The notes beneath the pieces were generated by a model. That model saw only the letters and a program-made list of their open reading frames with translations. It was not told the origin of the DNA and did not search any database. Source: Phytophthora colocasiae (lineage: Eukaryota > Oomycota > Peronosporomycetes > Peronosporales > Peronosporaceae). Taken from it: DNA of 64,000 nt. Numbering within the stretch: position 1 is the stretch's first letter; each line of letters begins with the position of its first letter. The translations under genes and the position numbers were made by a program. This document shows positions 10,700-23,954 of this stretch, one piece after another. The DNA lies in the NCBI GenBank assembly GCA_018806915.1, contig JAGKQI010000047.1, positions 1,674,001-1,738,000 of the forward strand. Reading direction: 5' to 3'.

Positions 10700-13600
10700 G
10701 GGCTCGCGTGAGCTTGGTGAAACAGCAGTTGAACCGGAATGACGAACAGCAGTCGATTGAGACGGAGACTGTGGAGTATATTGGTGCGGAAGATGGGTTA
10801 CCCACAGCCACGGTGACGGTATCGGGAACTCAGAGAGACGTGAAGCTGGACAGTTGCGCAAGGTACACGATCGCTGGTACAGACTGGATGGCGCTGGGCG
10901 ACAAGGTTTCGGACACGGCACCAGTGGATTACGTCGAAGGTATCGGAGGCTTCCTGCTGGACGTTATCGGGTATGGAGTTTCGACCTCATCAGTGTGTTC
11001 GGAGAACAGATACGCGTGGAGGCATGCATTGTAGCGGGTTGTACGGACGAGTTTCTACTGGGGATCGACTCTCCAGGCGCGAGAGGCAACGATGGACTTT
11101 CCAGTCGTAACGAAGTACGGTACAGTGACGATGGTCGATCGGTGGTGATTCCGTTTCGGACGAATGATGGTGACGGAGGACGCAAAGTGGCGGCAGTGCG
11201 TGTTGCTGGGAGAACGAAGCTTGCAGCACGAACGGTAACTCCAGTAGAAGTATCGGTAGCGGCTGGCGACGGTGAGCGCGGTATGTTCATTCCGACGAGA
11301 AGTACGGGGGCGGTTCTGTTGGCAGCGACGGTAACAACAGCGAAGGATGGCAAGCTTGGGTGCCTGCCATCAACGCGCGAATGATCGGGCAGCCAATCTA
11401 CCGAACAAACGAGAACTCGGAACCTGGATTCCGATGGATGAAGACATGACGATCCTCGAGATGAACAAGGAGCTACGGACGGAACGACTGAACGACTGGA
11501 TGGATGAGTTGGGCGACGGCGAGACGCCACTCAGTAACGAGAAGGACATACATATCGGAGTTGAAGAAAGGGATGCACGTGAATTGGTAATGAAGCTTTT
11601 GCGCGTTTATCGAGGGCTTTCGAGCAATGAGAGTGACTGTCCACCAGCTACAGCATTAAGCATACAGCACCACATCGATACGGGCGAGACGGCACCAATA
11701 ATGCAGAAGAGGAGACGGCAAGCACAAGCAGAAGACCAGATCATTAACGAAAACGTGGAAACGATGTTGAAAGCAGGAGTGATCGAAGAAGGCGATGGAG
11801 CCTGGGGCTTCCCGGTCGTGCTAGTGAGGAAAAGGATGGAGAAGTTCGGTTTTGTGTCGATTACCGAGCGCTCAATAAGGTGACGAAGAAGGACGTGTAT
11901 CCTTTGCCCTGCATTGACGAAACATTAGAAGCACTTGGAGGAGCTCTACCTGTTCACTACCTTGGACTTGAAGGCGGGCTATTGGCAAATTTTAGTGGCT
12001 CCGGAAGATCGAGATAAAACAGCGTTCACAACGAAGAAGGGTTTGTATCGGTTCATCAGAATGCCGTTCGGACTCACTAACGCACCTTCGACCTTCCAGC
12101 GAATGATGAATAGTGTACTGAGAGGCTTGACGTGGAGTACGTGTCTGGTGTACTTAGACGACATAGTGGTTTTCACTCGGGGAGGAATCGAGAGACACAT
12201 CGTGGAGTTGGCGACGGTATTGGAGCGGCTGGCGACGGCTGGTTTGACGTTGAAACTGAAGAAGTGTCGTTTCGCGATGAGATCCATGGAGTACTTGGGT
12301 CACGAGCTGAGCAATGAAGGGGTACGGCCACTACAGAGATTGATCACGGCGGTGCAGAACTTCCCTACGCCACGAGATGCAGTCGAAGTGAAGCGGTTTG
12401 TACATTTAGCAGGCTACTACCGGCGATTTGTGAAGGCTTTGGTTCGCTTATGGCCCCAATGACTAAACTACTGAGGAAGAATGTTGAATGGGAATGGACG
12501 GACGCGCAGGTGAACGCGTTTGAGCGAGTAAAGCGACATTTTGACGAGTAAGCCGTTGTTGGTTTACCCCGACTTCCGACGGGATTTTCAGTGGTGACGG
12601 ACGCGAGCCGAGTGGGTTTAGGCGCGTGTTTGATGCAGGATCACGGCAGTGGATGGCAGCCGGTGGCTTATGCCAGCAAAGTGAACAACGGCCGAGAGCA
12701 AGTACGGAATCACGGAGTTAGAATGTTTGGCGGTTGTTTGGGCAGTAAAGTTATTTCGACCGTACCTGTATGGGAGGAAGTTCGTGATCATCACTGATCA
12801 CTCGGCGTTGAAGTGGTTGATGACCAGTGCCAATCTGACAGGGAAACTACACCGTTGGGCGTTGACATTACAGGAGTTTAACTTTGAAGTCGAGTATCGA
12901 CCGGGGACTACGAACGTGGTAGCAGATGCACTCTCCAGAGCACCTGTGGCAGCACCCGTACAAGCAGCGGTTGGCAGAAGACGGAGGGCACGGCGACGAG
13001 CACGGATGACGGAGATGACGGCTGGGACGGCAATGAACAGTTGCGTGGATCGAGGGCCGGACGTTGAGGACGACGCGGCGACTACACGGACGAATGATCA
13101 AGACACCGAGAAGAACGTGCCACGGGCAAGTTGTTGGCGACGAACGAGCAGCGGAATGGACTGACGAAGACGAGTGCACCTTCAACCGAACGAGGAGATG
13201 TACCCGAACGAGGCTTACGCAGACGACGGGCGAACGATACAACGCGAACCGGCAAGGAGTTTGACGGGATGAGCCCCTGTTGACGACGGTATCGAGTGAC
13301 CAGACGAAGCGGCAGATCAGTGCGGTGTCGACGGCGGGAGCTACGTGCGGTACAGTGCGCAGCATACGAACGAGTCAGCGTCGGATACCATGATGGCGGC
13401 AGTGAATAATACCCGGCAGTAGCGACGGACAGCACTCCAGCGATGACGGTGGAAGCGGCGGGATCACGACGAGGAACGCAGACGAACAGTGAATCGGCAC
13501 GGCCACGCACGAGAGCTGCCAAACGACGAGAAGACGAACGATTGTGGCGAGAGGAAGCCATTCGGGCGCTGAACGAGATGGCGGTCGATGATGGCGACGA

Positions 13601-15217
13601 CGGTGTTGAAATGTTGGCGGATAGTGAGCGACCGGCGGTGAACATGGCGAACAACGTGCGGGCAGCCACGACGAATGACGCGGTGAACGTGTCGGACAAC
13701 ATGCAGGCAGCTACGACGACAGTGATGATGAAGGATGCTGGGACAACGGAAGCGGTATCGGCGGACACGAGTAGTGATGGACCAGCCGAGGGGCATCGAG
13801 AACACGTTGGTGAAGTGTCAATTGAATCTGGGGTGTCGCGCGAGAATGAGATGCGAGCTAATGAACGACGGGTGACGACGGAACGCGACGGAGTCCGGCG
13901 TGCAGAACGTGTAGAGCGAATTGAGCAGCGACGGATTGCTGAGCAGACACTGCAGCTGACAGACGACGAGATCCGAGAAGCACAGCGAAAGAGCACGATG
14001 GTGAAGCGGTTAGTGGACTCAGGATTTCACCGAGGACGAAAGGTAACGACGGTGTACGGATTAGCGGTGATCGAGATGGAGGAAGGACAGCGAGTGATAT
14101 TACCGCCAGCGTTGTGGCCTTTAGTGTTTAAAGAGCACCATGACTCTGTGTGGGCAGGGCACTTACGGCTCCGCATACGTACGCAAGAATAGCAGCGATT
14201 TATTGGTGGCCAGGGCTGAGCGACGCGGTAAAACGATGGGTGCGAGGTTGCTGGTGAGTGTGGCAGTAGGAAGGCGAGGCCGAGAGAGGTGATTCCACCA
14301 CTGAGAAGCTTAAGAGGTGGCGATGTCGGCGACAGATGGGCGTTGGATGTGGCTGGCCCATTACCAGCGACGGACGGAGGCAACCGGTTTGTGATTGCTG
14401 CCGTAGAATACGTTACGAGATATGTTGTCGCGGCCACAGTGAAGCAGCACACCGCAGAGGACATCGCGAGGTTTTTGATGAAGAAATGTGGTACTTCGGT
14501 TTGGTACATTTCGCGAGTTGCTGACAGATGGAGCCCCAGAGAGGGCAGGAGGAGCGATCGAGGAGCTAGTGGTGCTTTTGCAGGCTGAGCAGACCACTGC
14601 TGTACCACACAAACCGCATTTGATTGGATTAGTTGAGAGGTTCAACAGGACGTGGAAGGACATGGTGGCCACGTACAATGCACGACGAAGCAGCGCTGAT
14701 TGGGACCAGTGGGTGGACTTTGCTGTGTATTCCTATAATTCAGGCCGACATTCGACAGTAGCGCTGTCGCCTAACGAACTAATGATGGGGAGAAAGTTGA
14801 GGAGTCCCAACGAGCTACTACGCGCAACGAGAAGAACCGAGGCGGGGGAGCTGAACGCCTATCACGGGAAATTGGTGGCGACGTTGAAAAAGGAGCCACG
14901 AGTGTGCAGAATTGTCGCGAGTTCGTGAGCAGAAACGGCAAGCGAGGTATTATAATCGTAAAGTACGGAGGCGTCGAAACTTTGTGGCGGGAGACCGGGT
15001 GTGGATGTACAAACCACCACGCGGTGCTAAGGCGACGAAGCTGGTTCATCAGTGGATGGGGCCGCTAAGAATAGTGGAGCCCGCTGGATATGACAATTTT
15101 GTGTTGGAACGGGAAGACGTTGAGGGCAAGAAAGAGAGGATCATCGCGCATGTTTCCTTTGGTTTCCCTACTACTATCCGGCAGACTTTTAAAAGCGGCG
15201 GCAGAAGACATCGATAG
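10700..15217 (+). pseudogene. gypsy pol region: protease, RT, RNase H, integrase
   Basis: A protease-like segment (about 10800-11030) has LDSCARYTIAG where LD[ST]GA would be expected. Reverse transcriptase (11740-12462) shows [24 protein letters not shown] and the catalytic YLDD (about 12150). RNase H (12591-12960) shows VTDASRVGLGAC, ITDHSALKWL and NVVADALSR. Integrase (about 14100-15217) shows the HH zinc half, RWALDVAGPLP, LTDGAPER, GLVERFNRTW and a C-terminal GDRVWMY module. Frameshifts or stops occur near 11035, 11385, 11880, 12460, 12700, 13160, 14190, 14500 and 14900. The element cannot encode a functional enzyme set. Confidence 0.85.
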
Positions 15218-15588
15218 AGAGATTGAATACGAGGAAGACCGTGTGAATGAACCGACGGCATGCGAAACTGTTGGCAATAACGGCGGCGCGGCAGTACAGG
15301 CGGCAACGGCTGCACGAGGCAAGAAGAGAAGTCGACGAGCAGTTCCAGGTGCGGACAAGAGGCCACGACAGGACGAGCTCCTGGTGGAACTCCGAAGGAG
15401 AAGGAGACGGAACGCTGCTGACAGTACGTGCTGAATACGAATTACAGCCCGAGCGAGTTTGGCGAAGACTACAGAACGGGAACATGGCAACCCAACGATG
15501 ACGAAAAGTACTGGGCTTCTATTGAGGAGTACGAGAGATTGTTTAGATCGGGGAGAATCGTGGAAGAGTCTCCAAGTGCGGGAAGGCG

Positions 15589-16438
15589 TGTAACAGGAGG
15601 ACACGGACGCTTGACATTTGCGAGACGGACAGACGAGGAGGACGCGTGAGAACCAGTGTGGCTGAGACGTGATGAGCACGAGGAGCGGCAGCACCTGTGG
15701 GAGAAGTTCCAGCGGTCCAAGTACTGGCGAACGTTCGTGGCGTGAGCCAATAAACGCCGTGGCCTTCTACGAGTACATGTGCGGAGCACGGGGTGGCGAA
15801 GCAGTGGTACGATGAGAATTCGAACTGGCTGCAAGCTGCTGGATACCGGAGACCTTGAAGAAGGGAACCGGCTGACGAAGTGAAGAGCAGGATGGCCTCA
15901 CTTTGAAAAACACGACGGAGGGAGCAAGCGAGGGGCTCACTCTGCAACTGGCGCTGAAGAGAGCGTGTGGGATTATTGCAGGCTGCTTGAGCGTAGGCAG
16001 CACGCAACCGAACGACAGTACCAGGCTTCGGACGGGAGTGACGAACGGCGAGGACTGAGCGGGCAGCGAACGGGACTGGGCGACAACTGGAAGGCGGCGG
16101 CGACTGGAAGTGCTTTGGTGAGTACTCCGACAGCTGTGCGAGCGACTTCACGTCACCTGGAGGGTCTCAACGGTGTCGGCGGGCTCGGGACGAACTGTGA
16201 GGAGCTGACGGACGAAGGTTTGGCAGTGTGTGAGACGAACGAGACAAACGAAAGTAGGCATTAAGAGTAGTGTCTATTCAATAAATAGGACCGGGCACGA
16301 AGCCACAGGTCCGGCGCAGCAACACGTGGTTGCTGTCGGCCAGAAGGTGTTAAGTCTATACGAAGTGAACGGGACGCAGAAGCCAAGAGCAATACGACTT
16401 GCTCAACGTGCCGGGCAAGATAAAAGGCAAACGCTACA
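15589..16438 (+). repeat. 3' LTR of gypsy element
   Basis: 850 bp, same sequence as the 5' LTR apart from a few small indels. The low divergence implies a fairly recent insertion despite the broken coding region. Confidence 0.9.
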
Positions 16439-17009
16439 CCTGTGTTCCGCATGGTCGAACACAATGGATGGCACTGACACCCGTTTTACAAAAGAAGATC
16501 CTCAAATCGTTGATACTCAGTCTACTATTGGCTCTAAGCCTACGCGCGGAGAATCTTTTGCTGCGTTGGGGTCTGTACATGGTACATGTATTATCCAGGA
16601 AGAGGACAGGCTTGATCGAACGTCATCAGCCTACTGATTAGATCATCTTACATGGTACAGGTCATACACCTACATGTACATGTGTCGTAGCTGTACAGCA
16701 TTGTCGTACATGTAGTTAACAGCTGCGTGTGATGTTTGTTTCTTGCCATGAGCTGTTTCTGGGATCACTGAAGACAAACTCACCAGCAAAACCCACGGTC
16801 AAGTACCTTGTCTCGCAAACAGCGAGAAATTGTGCGTTAAAACTCTACCTAAGCCATCGAAATTGAAGACACCATCAAACAAGCTTTATCTTACACGTAC
16901 CGGTAAAATCCCACTCGCGCTTTGCACTTGTGCAGGTTTCGAGCTTGAGCTACTGCCACCGGACGGTAGGGCGCTAACGTGTGCAGCATTTACTCAGCAT
17001 CAATCATCA
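16439..17009. other. Intergenic, no gene seen
   Basis: Flank between the gypsy element and the first cellular gene. No convincing coding exon. It contains several TACATGTA palindromes (about 16579, 16671 and 16707), a motif that recurs between genes in this window. Confidence 0.5.
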
Positions 17010-17636
17010 ATGGGTTCGTGCTGGGAATTCCTCGCTGGTGTTGGTCTCTTTCTCTTCAATGGAGTGGATCTAGTCGCGGGTGTTGCGCTCTGCGTCTACA
17101 GTTTGTACCTAGGCACGAATCACTACGCTCCGTTATGGCTTTATGGTACAGTATGTCCCTCAATTCACACGTAATGGCCCATTATCTTCTGATATATATC
17201 GCCTCCAGGTCCTTTGTTGGCGATCGGAAGCGTTTTAGTGGTGGCTTCACTCATGAGCAGCTTCGGTTTAGTATTCCGGGGCTGTTCGGGCTGTATGGCA
17301 TTGTCTTCAGACGTTTTAGTGTGGATTTCATTGGCGGAACTGGGTCTGGCTGTTGTCATCTTCACACAAGGAGGAACGATCGACAAGTTCCTACGGGACC
17401 ACAACAATGAACTCAAACTAAGGTCTACACATGAAAAGGAATAAAGTCTAGATACGGCACTAACTTGTGTTTTATGATACAGTGATCAGCAATTGACCCA
17501 GTTCGAGAAACACAAATTCTACCCAGCGTACGCGTTGCTAGCTCTTTGCTTAATGGAAGCTGTACGTCAACGCTACAGCACGAAGTTGCATCATGCGCGG
17601 CTCCGTCGTCAATATCAGTATGAAATGCTGGTTTGA
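17010..17636 (+). CDS. Tetraspanin-like four-helix membrane protein 1
   Basis: Three exons give a 167-residue product: 17010-17145, 17209-17422 and 17483-17636, with GTACAG...CCAG and GTCTAC...ACAG introns. Four hydrophobic segments can be seen: residues about 6-35, 47-67, 76-98 and a weaker one in YPAYALLALCLMEA. A GCSGC cluster sits in the loop after the second segment. The layout resembles a short tetraspanin with a reduced large loop. It is clearly homologous to the gene at 23017-23894: NGVDL, HYAP.WLY, LAEL.LAVVI.TQG.TID and the PAYALL/PAYGLL segment are shared, and the phase-2 second intron falls at the same codon. It lacks the C-terminal tail of that paralogue. Family assignment is inferred from topology. 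Confidence 0.7.
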
Positions 17637-17702
17637 ACATCTCAAAAGGGAATGAAAACCTGTGTTGAGTGTGTTTAAATCGACTTTTTGAAGAAGACTC
17701 TG

Positions 17703-20517
17703 CTAATGAATGGTGTTACGTCCTTCATCTGTGTGGCCGTCAGTATTAGCAGAAGTGCCGGTCTCGGATGTGACACCTCTGGGCCGTTCTTCTGTCTGGG
17801 GTTGAACCTTCTTCTCCTTTTTACCCCCAAGACCCAGTAATTCAAACCACTTGTGGGTCCAGGATTTCACTGTTAGGGTGAAACCTTTAACTCCCATGCC
17901 TTTAACGATCACCGGTTCAATATGCTCTTGAACTTCATCATTTGTACTCAGATCCAACGTCAAGTTGACGAGGAATGGCAGCTCTTCACGATGGAAGACG
18001 TACAGTACCGATAGTTTCGACTTGTCCAGCTTATGCTTCTTCCGAGTAGCTGCAGCATTCTCTTCGTCCTGTTGCTTCATCCTAGCAATTGTACTGACTG
18101 TAGAATCTCCACGAACAAACCGGAAGCCACTGGTAATTGCTGGTCGAGTACAGTTCTCAGGTAGACACAAAAGCACACAATCCTTGTCCTTGAAGTGCTC
18201 AAAAACTATCACAAATAAATATTAGCACCACTTCAAACCGATAACATCTCAAAAACGTACCATTCGCAAGAAAAAGTGACGCACAAGATTGATATGTCGG
18301 ACTCATACTGAAGAGTGAGATAATGACCACATTATTCCGGAGTAGACACCGTTCTGTGCCTCCCAGAAGCTGCTCAGCCACTTGATCTACCGGTTTCGTA
18401 CCATCCGCCTGGATCAGTTCACAAACTCCAGCCAACGCCGTAACAACCGCTTTACTATGTGCGTGGAATTGTTCCAGTCGTGTGCGTACAGTTTCCTCGG
18501 TATCATCACTGCGTTGAATAACCCGATCTGCAATTTCTGCAGGAGGTGGATCAAACTCAACGTGGTAAGTTTTACCGGTTTCCGGATCAAGACGTCGACC
18601 AGCAATACGCTTTACGACTTCATCGTCCGGGACATCCAACGCCAACGCACAATCAGGAATAATGGTCGCTGCTAGTAGAGCTTTTGCCTGTGTTTCTGTA
18701 CGTGGGAATCCATCCAGAAGCCACCCACGAGCTTTGCAATCAGGTTGAGCCAGTCGCTCCAGTACTACATCCACGATAAGTTCATCCGGTACCAGTTTCC
18801 CATCGTCCATAAAGCCCTGAGCTTGTTTTCCAAGAGAACTTCCGTCCCGAATAGCCTGACGAAGGATATCTCCAGTAGATAAGTGCACGACATGCAACGC
18901 ACGCACGAGGAGTTCACATTGAGTTCCTTTGCCACTGGCTGGAGCGCCGGTAATGATCAAACGGGGAGGATTGCGGACTCGAAGAGGTCCACGGGATCCT
19001 CGAGCACGGTATATCTCATGCACTAGCTTCTTCGTCATCGTGTCTCGAGATTTTGCCGCATCCACGTGGATTATAGTGGAAATCTTGACGAAGTTCTGTC
19101 GAACAGCCTCTCGATGCTCTCGATACAGTGCGAGTCGTCTTCCTACTGGTGCTGAAGATTCATCGCCTTCATCCCGTTGAGTGGCATCGTCATCTGACAA
19201 CTCGAGGATTGCTACAACGTCAGGCTTTACGCCATGGCTGACTATAACTCGGGCTTGAGTGTCTGTACGAGGAAATCCTTCTAATAACCACCCGCGAGAC
19301 TTGCAGTCCATCTGAGATAGTCGATTGAGAACAAGTTCCTGTACGATATCGTCAGGAACAAGGTCTCCAACAGCCATGAAGCGATCAAGGTCCCCATATT
19401 TCCCTGATATATCGCTCGCTGCCTCACGCAACAGGTCACCGGTGCACACATAGACAATTCCGAACTCTCGGACGAGTCGTTTACTCTGTGTACGTTTACC
19501 AGCTCCAGTAGGACCGAGAACGACGATGTTGGGGGGTCCACCGGCCATTCGAGCGAGGGTTTTCAATGAATTAGCCTGCAATGGCGTCGGTGGTGCTGGA
19601 GCGATCGATGCTCTAGCTCCTGGAGGTGGCGGCATAGCATTATCACTTGGAACAGGCTCGGGAATTGAAGCTGGAGCGTCTTGGACGATGGGATTCGATT
19701 TGTGGTAAATATCCGAGAACAAACGCGCGTATTTGTCCACTTGGTCAGTGTCGATTGAATCCGTACAGGCTAATAGTCCGCACGGCTGTTGAGTGTCTAC
19801 GCACTGCGAAATGAAGCACGCCCGATGCTCGTCTTGGTTCGACAGCAAACGACTTGGATCTGTTGCTGGGTCGAACCAGTTCTGATGACGTTTCGACTCC
19901 TCATTCTTCTTCACCATAGCCTGAAGCTGATCCATCTCCGTTTCAGTAGACAGCGGACGTCGGATATATACACTGGGACTGTAATCCGATCTCAACGCTC
20001 GATAGAACATGAGTAAACCTCCAGTACTCAACCCCACAGCATCATAACTTGAAAAAGCCTGCGAAAAAGCTCCGAGTTCTTCTACATCCACTCCAACATG
20101 GACTGCAAGTACTACTCCACCCAATTCTGGTCGTAGCTTGAACAATTGATTAAGTAGAGCTGCAAGTATATTCCTTTCACTTGCAACGGACGAATCGTAG
20201 CGGAACGCCAGGAGCAGCAGACAACCATTAGGCTTGCCGAACAACAGTCTTTTCTTCAAATAGTCGCGCACTTCCGGCCAGCGAGCTAAACCTGCTGGAA
20301 TTTGGTCATCAAATGATGCAAAACCGGCCAACGTTCCATGACTTGAAGCAGATTCCTCAGTTTTAGTCTCAGCACAAAGTGTGACTTGTGACGTCTCAAT
20401 TAAAGCTCCAGCATGCGTAAGACCAAAGAGTTTTCGACGTGTACTAGGGTCTGGAGCAGGGAGAAGCTCTATCGAAGCTTCATCGGCCTCTACACATGCA
20501 CGTACAACGAATTCCAT
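17703..20517 (-). CDS. Double adenylate-kinase-domain protein
   Basis: Two exons (20517-18261 and 18205-17703; 55-nt intron GTACGT...GATAG) give 919 residues. The start is the first ATG (MEFVVRACV); the frame extends upstream only through a GTG. The N-terminal 300 residues match nothing I recognise and are followed by a Pro/Ala linker. Two nucleotide-kinase domains follow. One has P-loop GPTGAGKRTQ (about residue 335) and LLEGFPRTDTQA. The other has GAPASGKGTQ (about 525), HLSTGDILR, LLDGFPRTETQA and a LID region (GRRLDPETGKTYH...RSDD). The first domain has a shortened LID, so may be regulatory or weak. The C-terminal 170 residues are unassigned. The known reaction of the family is phosphotransfer between ATP and AMP. 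The gene starts 135 bp from the divergent TMX2-like gene. Confidence 0.85.
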
Positions 20518-20652
20518 CGGAATATGCTGCGGTTTCTTCCAAGTCGGCAGAAATAGGGTCACACACGTCGCAGATTCTATTCATTGTACCGGTAATTCGG
20601 TACATATATTCTCACACGTCGCAGGTTTTTTTTTTTTTGGATTAAATCCAAA
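20518..20652. promoter_or_regulatory. Divergent promoter region, adenylate-kinase protein / TMX2-like
   Basis: 135 bp separates the two start codons. CACACGTCGCAG occurs twice (about 20564-20575 and 20613-20624), around an AT-rich core with a TTCATTGTACC initiator-like sequence. The repeated ACGTC-containing motif is a candidate shared factor site. Confidence 0.45.
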
Positions 20653-21744
20653 ATGAGCCAAAGAGGAACTGATGCGGAGGCTCTTGCCGCGTCCTCGCGC
20701 ATGTGGCGGCGGTTCCTGGCTCCGTACTACGTCTGCAATACGATTGCATTGCTCATGTATGTGCCCATTCGCTACCAGCAGAGCAGTGAGGCGCTTCTCG
20801 AGCGGGAAAACTTTTTCAACTTACCACTGGTACCTCCTTTAGTGAATCTTATTTAAAATACAATTAATTTTAATTTATTTTTTTGCAGGAAATCGAGATA
20901 TTCCTGCTAGCGCTGGGCTCGTGGCTGCTGAATTACCGGAAAAAGGCGACTGCAGATGGCGTCATCGCTCTCTTCTTCATGTACGGCAAGATTGCTGTCC
21001 TGGCGTCACTTTACTACCTGGATATTACCCTTTTCGGGTGGTACGCAGTCGTCTGTCTTGGTAAATCTTTGCATCATCTAGAATATTTTCTGTTGCCTAA
21101 CTATTAACTGTAACTCTTTGTTCAGTGCTATTTGCTGCTGTGGGACAGCCCAAGTATGAAGGACCTACCAAAATTACTGAGCTGGACCCTGCGGCGATGG
21201 AGAAGCTGGTCAAGAAGTCTTCTGGCTCGAAGAAGAAGGGCCCAGCCAACTCATGGCTCGTCTTCTATTACACGGACTGGAGTGATTCTTGCGTGGAGCA
21301 TGAGCCCATGCTCGCTGACCTCTCCATGTTGTAAGTGCATGATGATTTTGTTTTGTGTTTGTTTTTTCGTCTAACACCGGAACGAATCCGAGCAGATACT
21401 CTTCGAGCTCGCTGAAATTCGGCAGGGTGGACGTAAACAAGTGGTCGGACCTGGCTGTCGAGAGCCGCATTAATGTCTCAACGTCGTCATGGCAGTTGCC
21501 GACTTTGATCCTTTTCCAGGATGGTAAGGAGGCCATGCGCTTGCCTCCGATTGACGATAATGGGAAGGTCACGAAGACGGTGCTAGACCGGGTGAGGCCG
21601 TTTTCGCTGGAAACAAATTGGTTAACAAGTGCTGACGTGTATTTTATCTTTGGTCTTGATGTGTAGGCGGGATTAATTGCCGTGTTCAAGCTTCAAGAGC
21701 TGAAAGATGGCAAGTCGGCTGTGTTTAAACCGAAGACGAGCTAA
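20653..21744 (+). CDS. TMX2: TMX2-like thioredoxin-related transmembrane protein
   Basis: Five exons: 20653-20829, 20889-21060, 21126-21330, 21396-21591 and 21667-21744. All junctions are GT-AG and in frame, giving 275 residues. The N-terminal half has hydrophobic stretches (YYVCNTIALLMYVPI; IEIFLLALGSWLL; ALFFMYGKIAVLASLYYL). The C-terminal half is a thioredoxin fold with VFYYTDWSDSC in place of the CxxC site, a conserved FGRVDV strand and the cis-Pro-type LPTLILFQDGKEAMRLP. The single-Cys SDSC motif parallels the non-canonical SxxC-type site of TMX2. TMX2 proteins act at the ER/mitochondria-associated membrane in redox control. No KKxx-type ER retrieval tail is seen (ends FKPKTS). Confidence 0.88.
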
Positions 21745-22401
21745 GATCTCGCTGGCGAAACGTTAGGCAAATAGCTCGGTTGCCAAAAGATCGTTGAAAC
21801 CACTGGATCCTTTGGCATAAATTGATACAAACAGTCCGCTTGTTGCATGACTTGTTCGCAACTCATGGCTACGCAACTTGCGAAGATTTTCTCGGAAGAA
21901 AAAGACGGAGTGAAACGGAGGATCCGCCGGCAACGGAAGTACACTCCTTTTCAACGAAACCATCGATACATTATCCAATACAGGTCTGCTTCAGTAGTAT
22001 CTGGAAAGCTCAGAGCATTAGCGGATCAGTCCTTCTAAAATGTGTCAAAGTCCAGTCATAGACTGTCATCATCAGGATTGTGGAAGAACCCACGCTCTCT
22101 GATGGTACGTACGTTGCGTCTATTATCCGCGTAGACGTCGATCTCATGCGCAGCACCGGCCATCACTGGCGCTTTGATTCGTCTCATGATAGCTTGGTCA
22201 ATTGGCTAGACACGAGTTATCCGTTACTTGCCATTTATCCACACATACGAAGGAGCAGTTCAATGGACATCGTCGAAACGGCTCAGATCAAGACTTGGAA
22301 CATTCCATAGCCTTTCCCTCTCAGTTACAGGCGAGAAACGCCAACATGCGTCCAGCCGCAGTGGATCATTATCGGATTCACCAGCTAAAAGCCACAACAC
22401 A
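21745..22401. other. Intergenic with possible 5' exon of the next gene
   Basis: No independent gene seen. The frame of the following small protein stays open upstream of its first ATG to about 22228 and includes a Ser/Arg segment similar to the N-termini of its paralogues, so a spliced upstream exon may exist here. Confidence 0.4.
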
Positions 22402-22770
22402 ATGGTCAATTTTGCCACAGAAAAGTCCACTACCAAAGCTCCACGACGACGATCACGCTCTGAAGGGCCCACAGAAGCAGCCAAACAACTACAAGAATCG
22501 TTGGATACAATCGCCCCGTTAACGCGCTTTTCAATGACGGAACTGTACGTACGGACATCGGACGGTGTGGTGTTCCAGGACGAAAACTTCCAGCGTGAGA
22601 CAGTGGCTAAGGCCGAACGCTTAATTGAGACTGCGCTTAGTCCCGAGAGCTCGGAACGCAACGCGCTGATTGCTAAGAAGGCGCTCAAGTACCGTGAAAT
22701 GCGCTCGCGACGACCAAATGTACTCACGGGTATGGCAATTCGAATGCAGAGCTGCCCTGTACCAAGATAG
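22402..22770 (+). CDS. Small basic protein, RSKSES/AKKALxYR family, member A
   Basis: 122 residues from the first in-frame ATG (MVNFATEKS). It has an Arg/Ser-rich N-terminus (PRRRSRSEG), then LYVRTSDGVVFQDENF and, near the C-terminus, SSERNALIAKKALKYREM. The last two blocks align with proteins at 26623 and 28319, where the equivalents are ICTAQG..FED and SN.LLAKKAL.YR. The open frame continues upstream of the ATG through SSRSGSLSDSP, which resembles the RRSLSES start of the paralogues, so the true start is probably in an upstream exon. No known domain. The Ser residues next to Arg could be kinase sites, which is inference. Confidence 0.6.
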   Translation: MVNFATEKSTTKAPRRRSRSEGPTEAAKQLQESLDTIAPLTRFSMTELYVRTSDGVVFQDENFQRETVAKAERLIETALSPESSERNALIAKKALKYREMRSRRPNVLTGMAIRMQSCPVPR

Positions 22771-23016
22771 AAGAGGAAAGTGACACCAAGGAAGTGTCTT
22801 CCTGCACTATAGAACGATAGACGCTCATTAAAATTAAAAGCACTACATGTAAATGGTTAAAACAACAACTTCAACTTGTACCCACAAAATGTATCCATTT
22901 TGCTCTTTAATTGTAATTCACTACCTTTCAGTCCAAACGTCTCTAAATACGTTAAGTACAGTTAAAGATCCAATACAAAACTGGAGAGTAAAATCCATTT
23001 TGTGCCCTAAATAATT
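22771..23016. other. AT-rich intergenic stretch
   Basis: Contains a CTACATGTA palindrome (22843-22851) after the stop of family member A. No gene seen. Confidence 0.4.
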
Positions 23017-23894
<878 letters not shown>

Positions 23895-23954
23895 AGAAAC
23901 CAATGGAATTAAATGTCAAAGGTCTATTTTATCTGTCCAAGATCCAGATTTCGA

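Larger units (their letters stand above)
6449..16438 (+). mobile_element. Ty3/gypsy LTR retrotransposon, decayed
   Basis: A 10-kb element bounded by two direct LTRs, both TGTAAC...TACA. CCTG occurs immediately outside both ends (6445-6448 and 16439-16442), giving a 4-bp target duplication. Domain order is gag with zinc knuckles, aspartic protease, reverse transcriptase, RNase H, integrase, the Ty3/gypsy order. The coding region is broken by several frameshifts and stops. A purine-rich tract (about 15577-15588) precedes the 3' LTR. No clear tRNA-iMet primer site was seen after the 5' LTR. Confidence 0.9.

Noticed and set aside
20518..20562. Longer starts (GTG/TTG) for the kinase-domain, CCDC43-like and cNMP-binding genes
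   Set aside because: These upstream codons are not ATG; the first in-frame ATGs (20517, 29485, 52260) give family-like N-termini.
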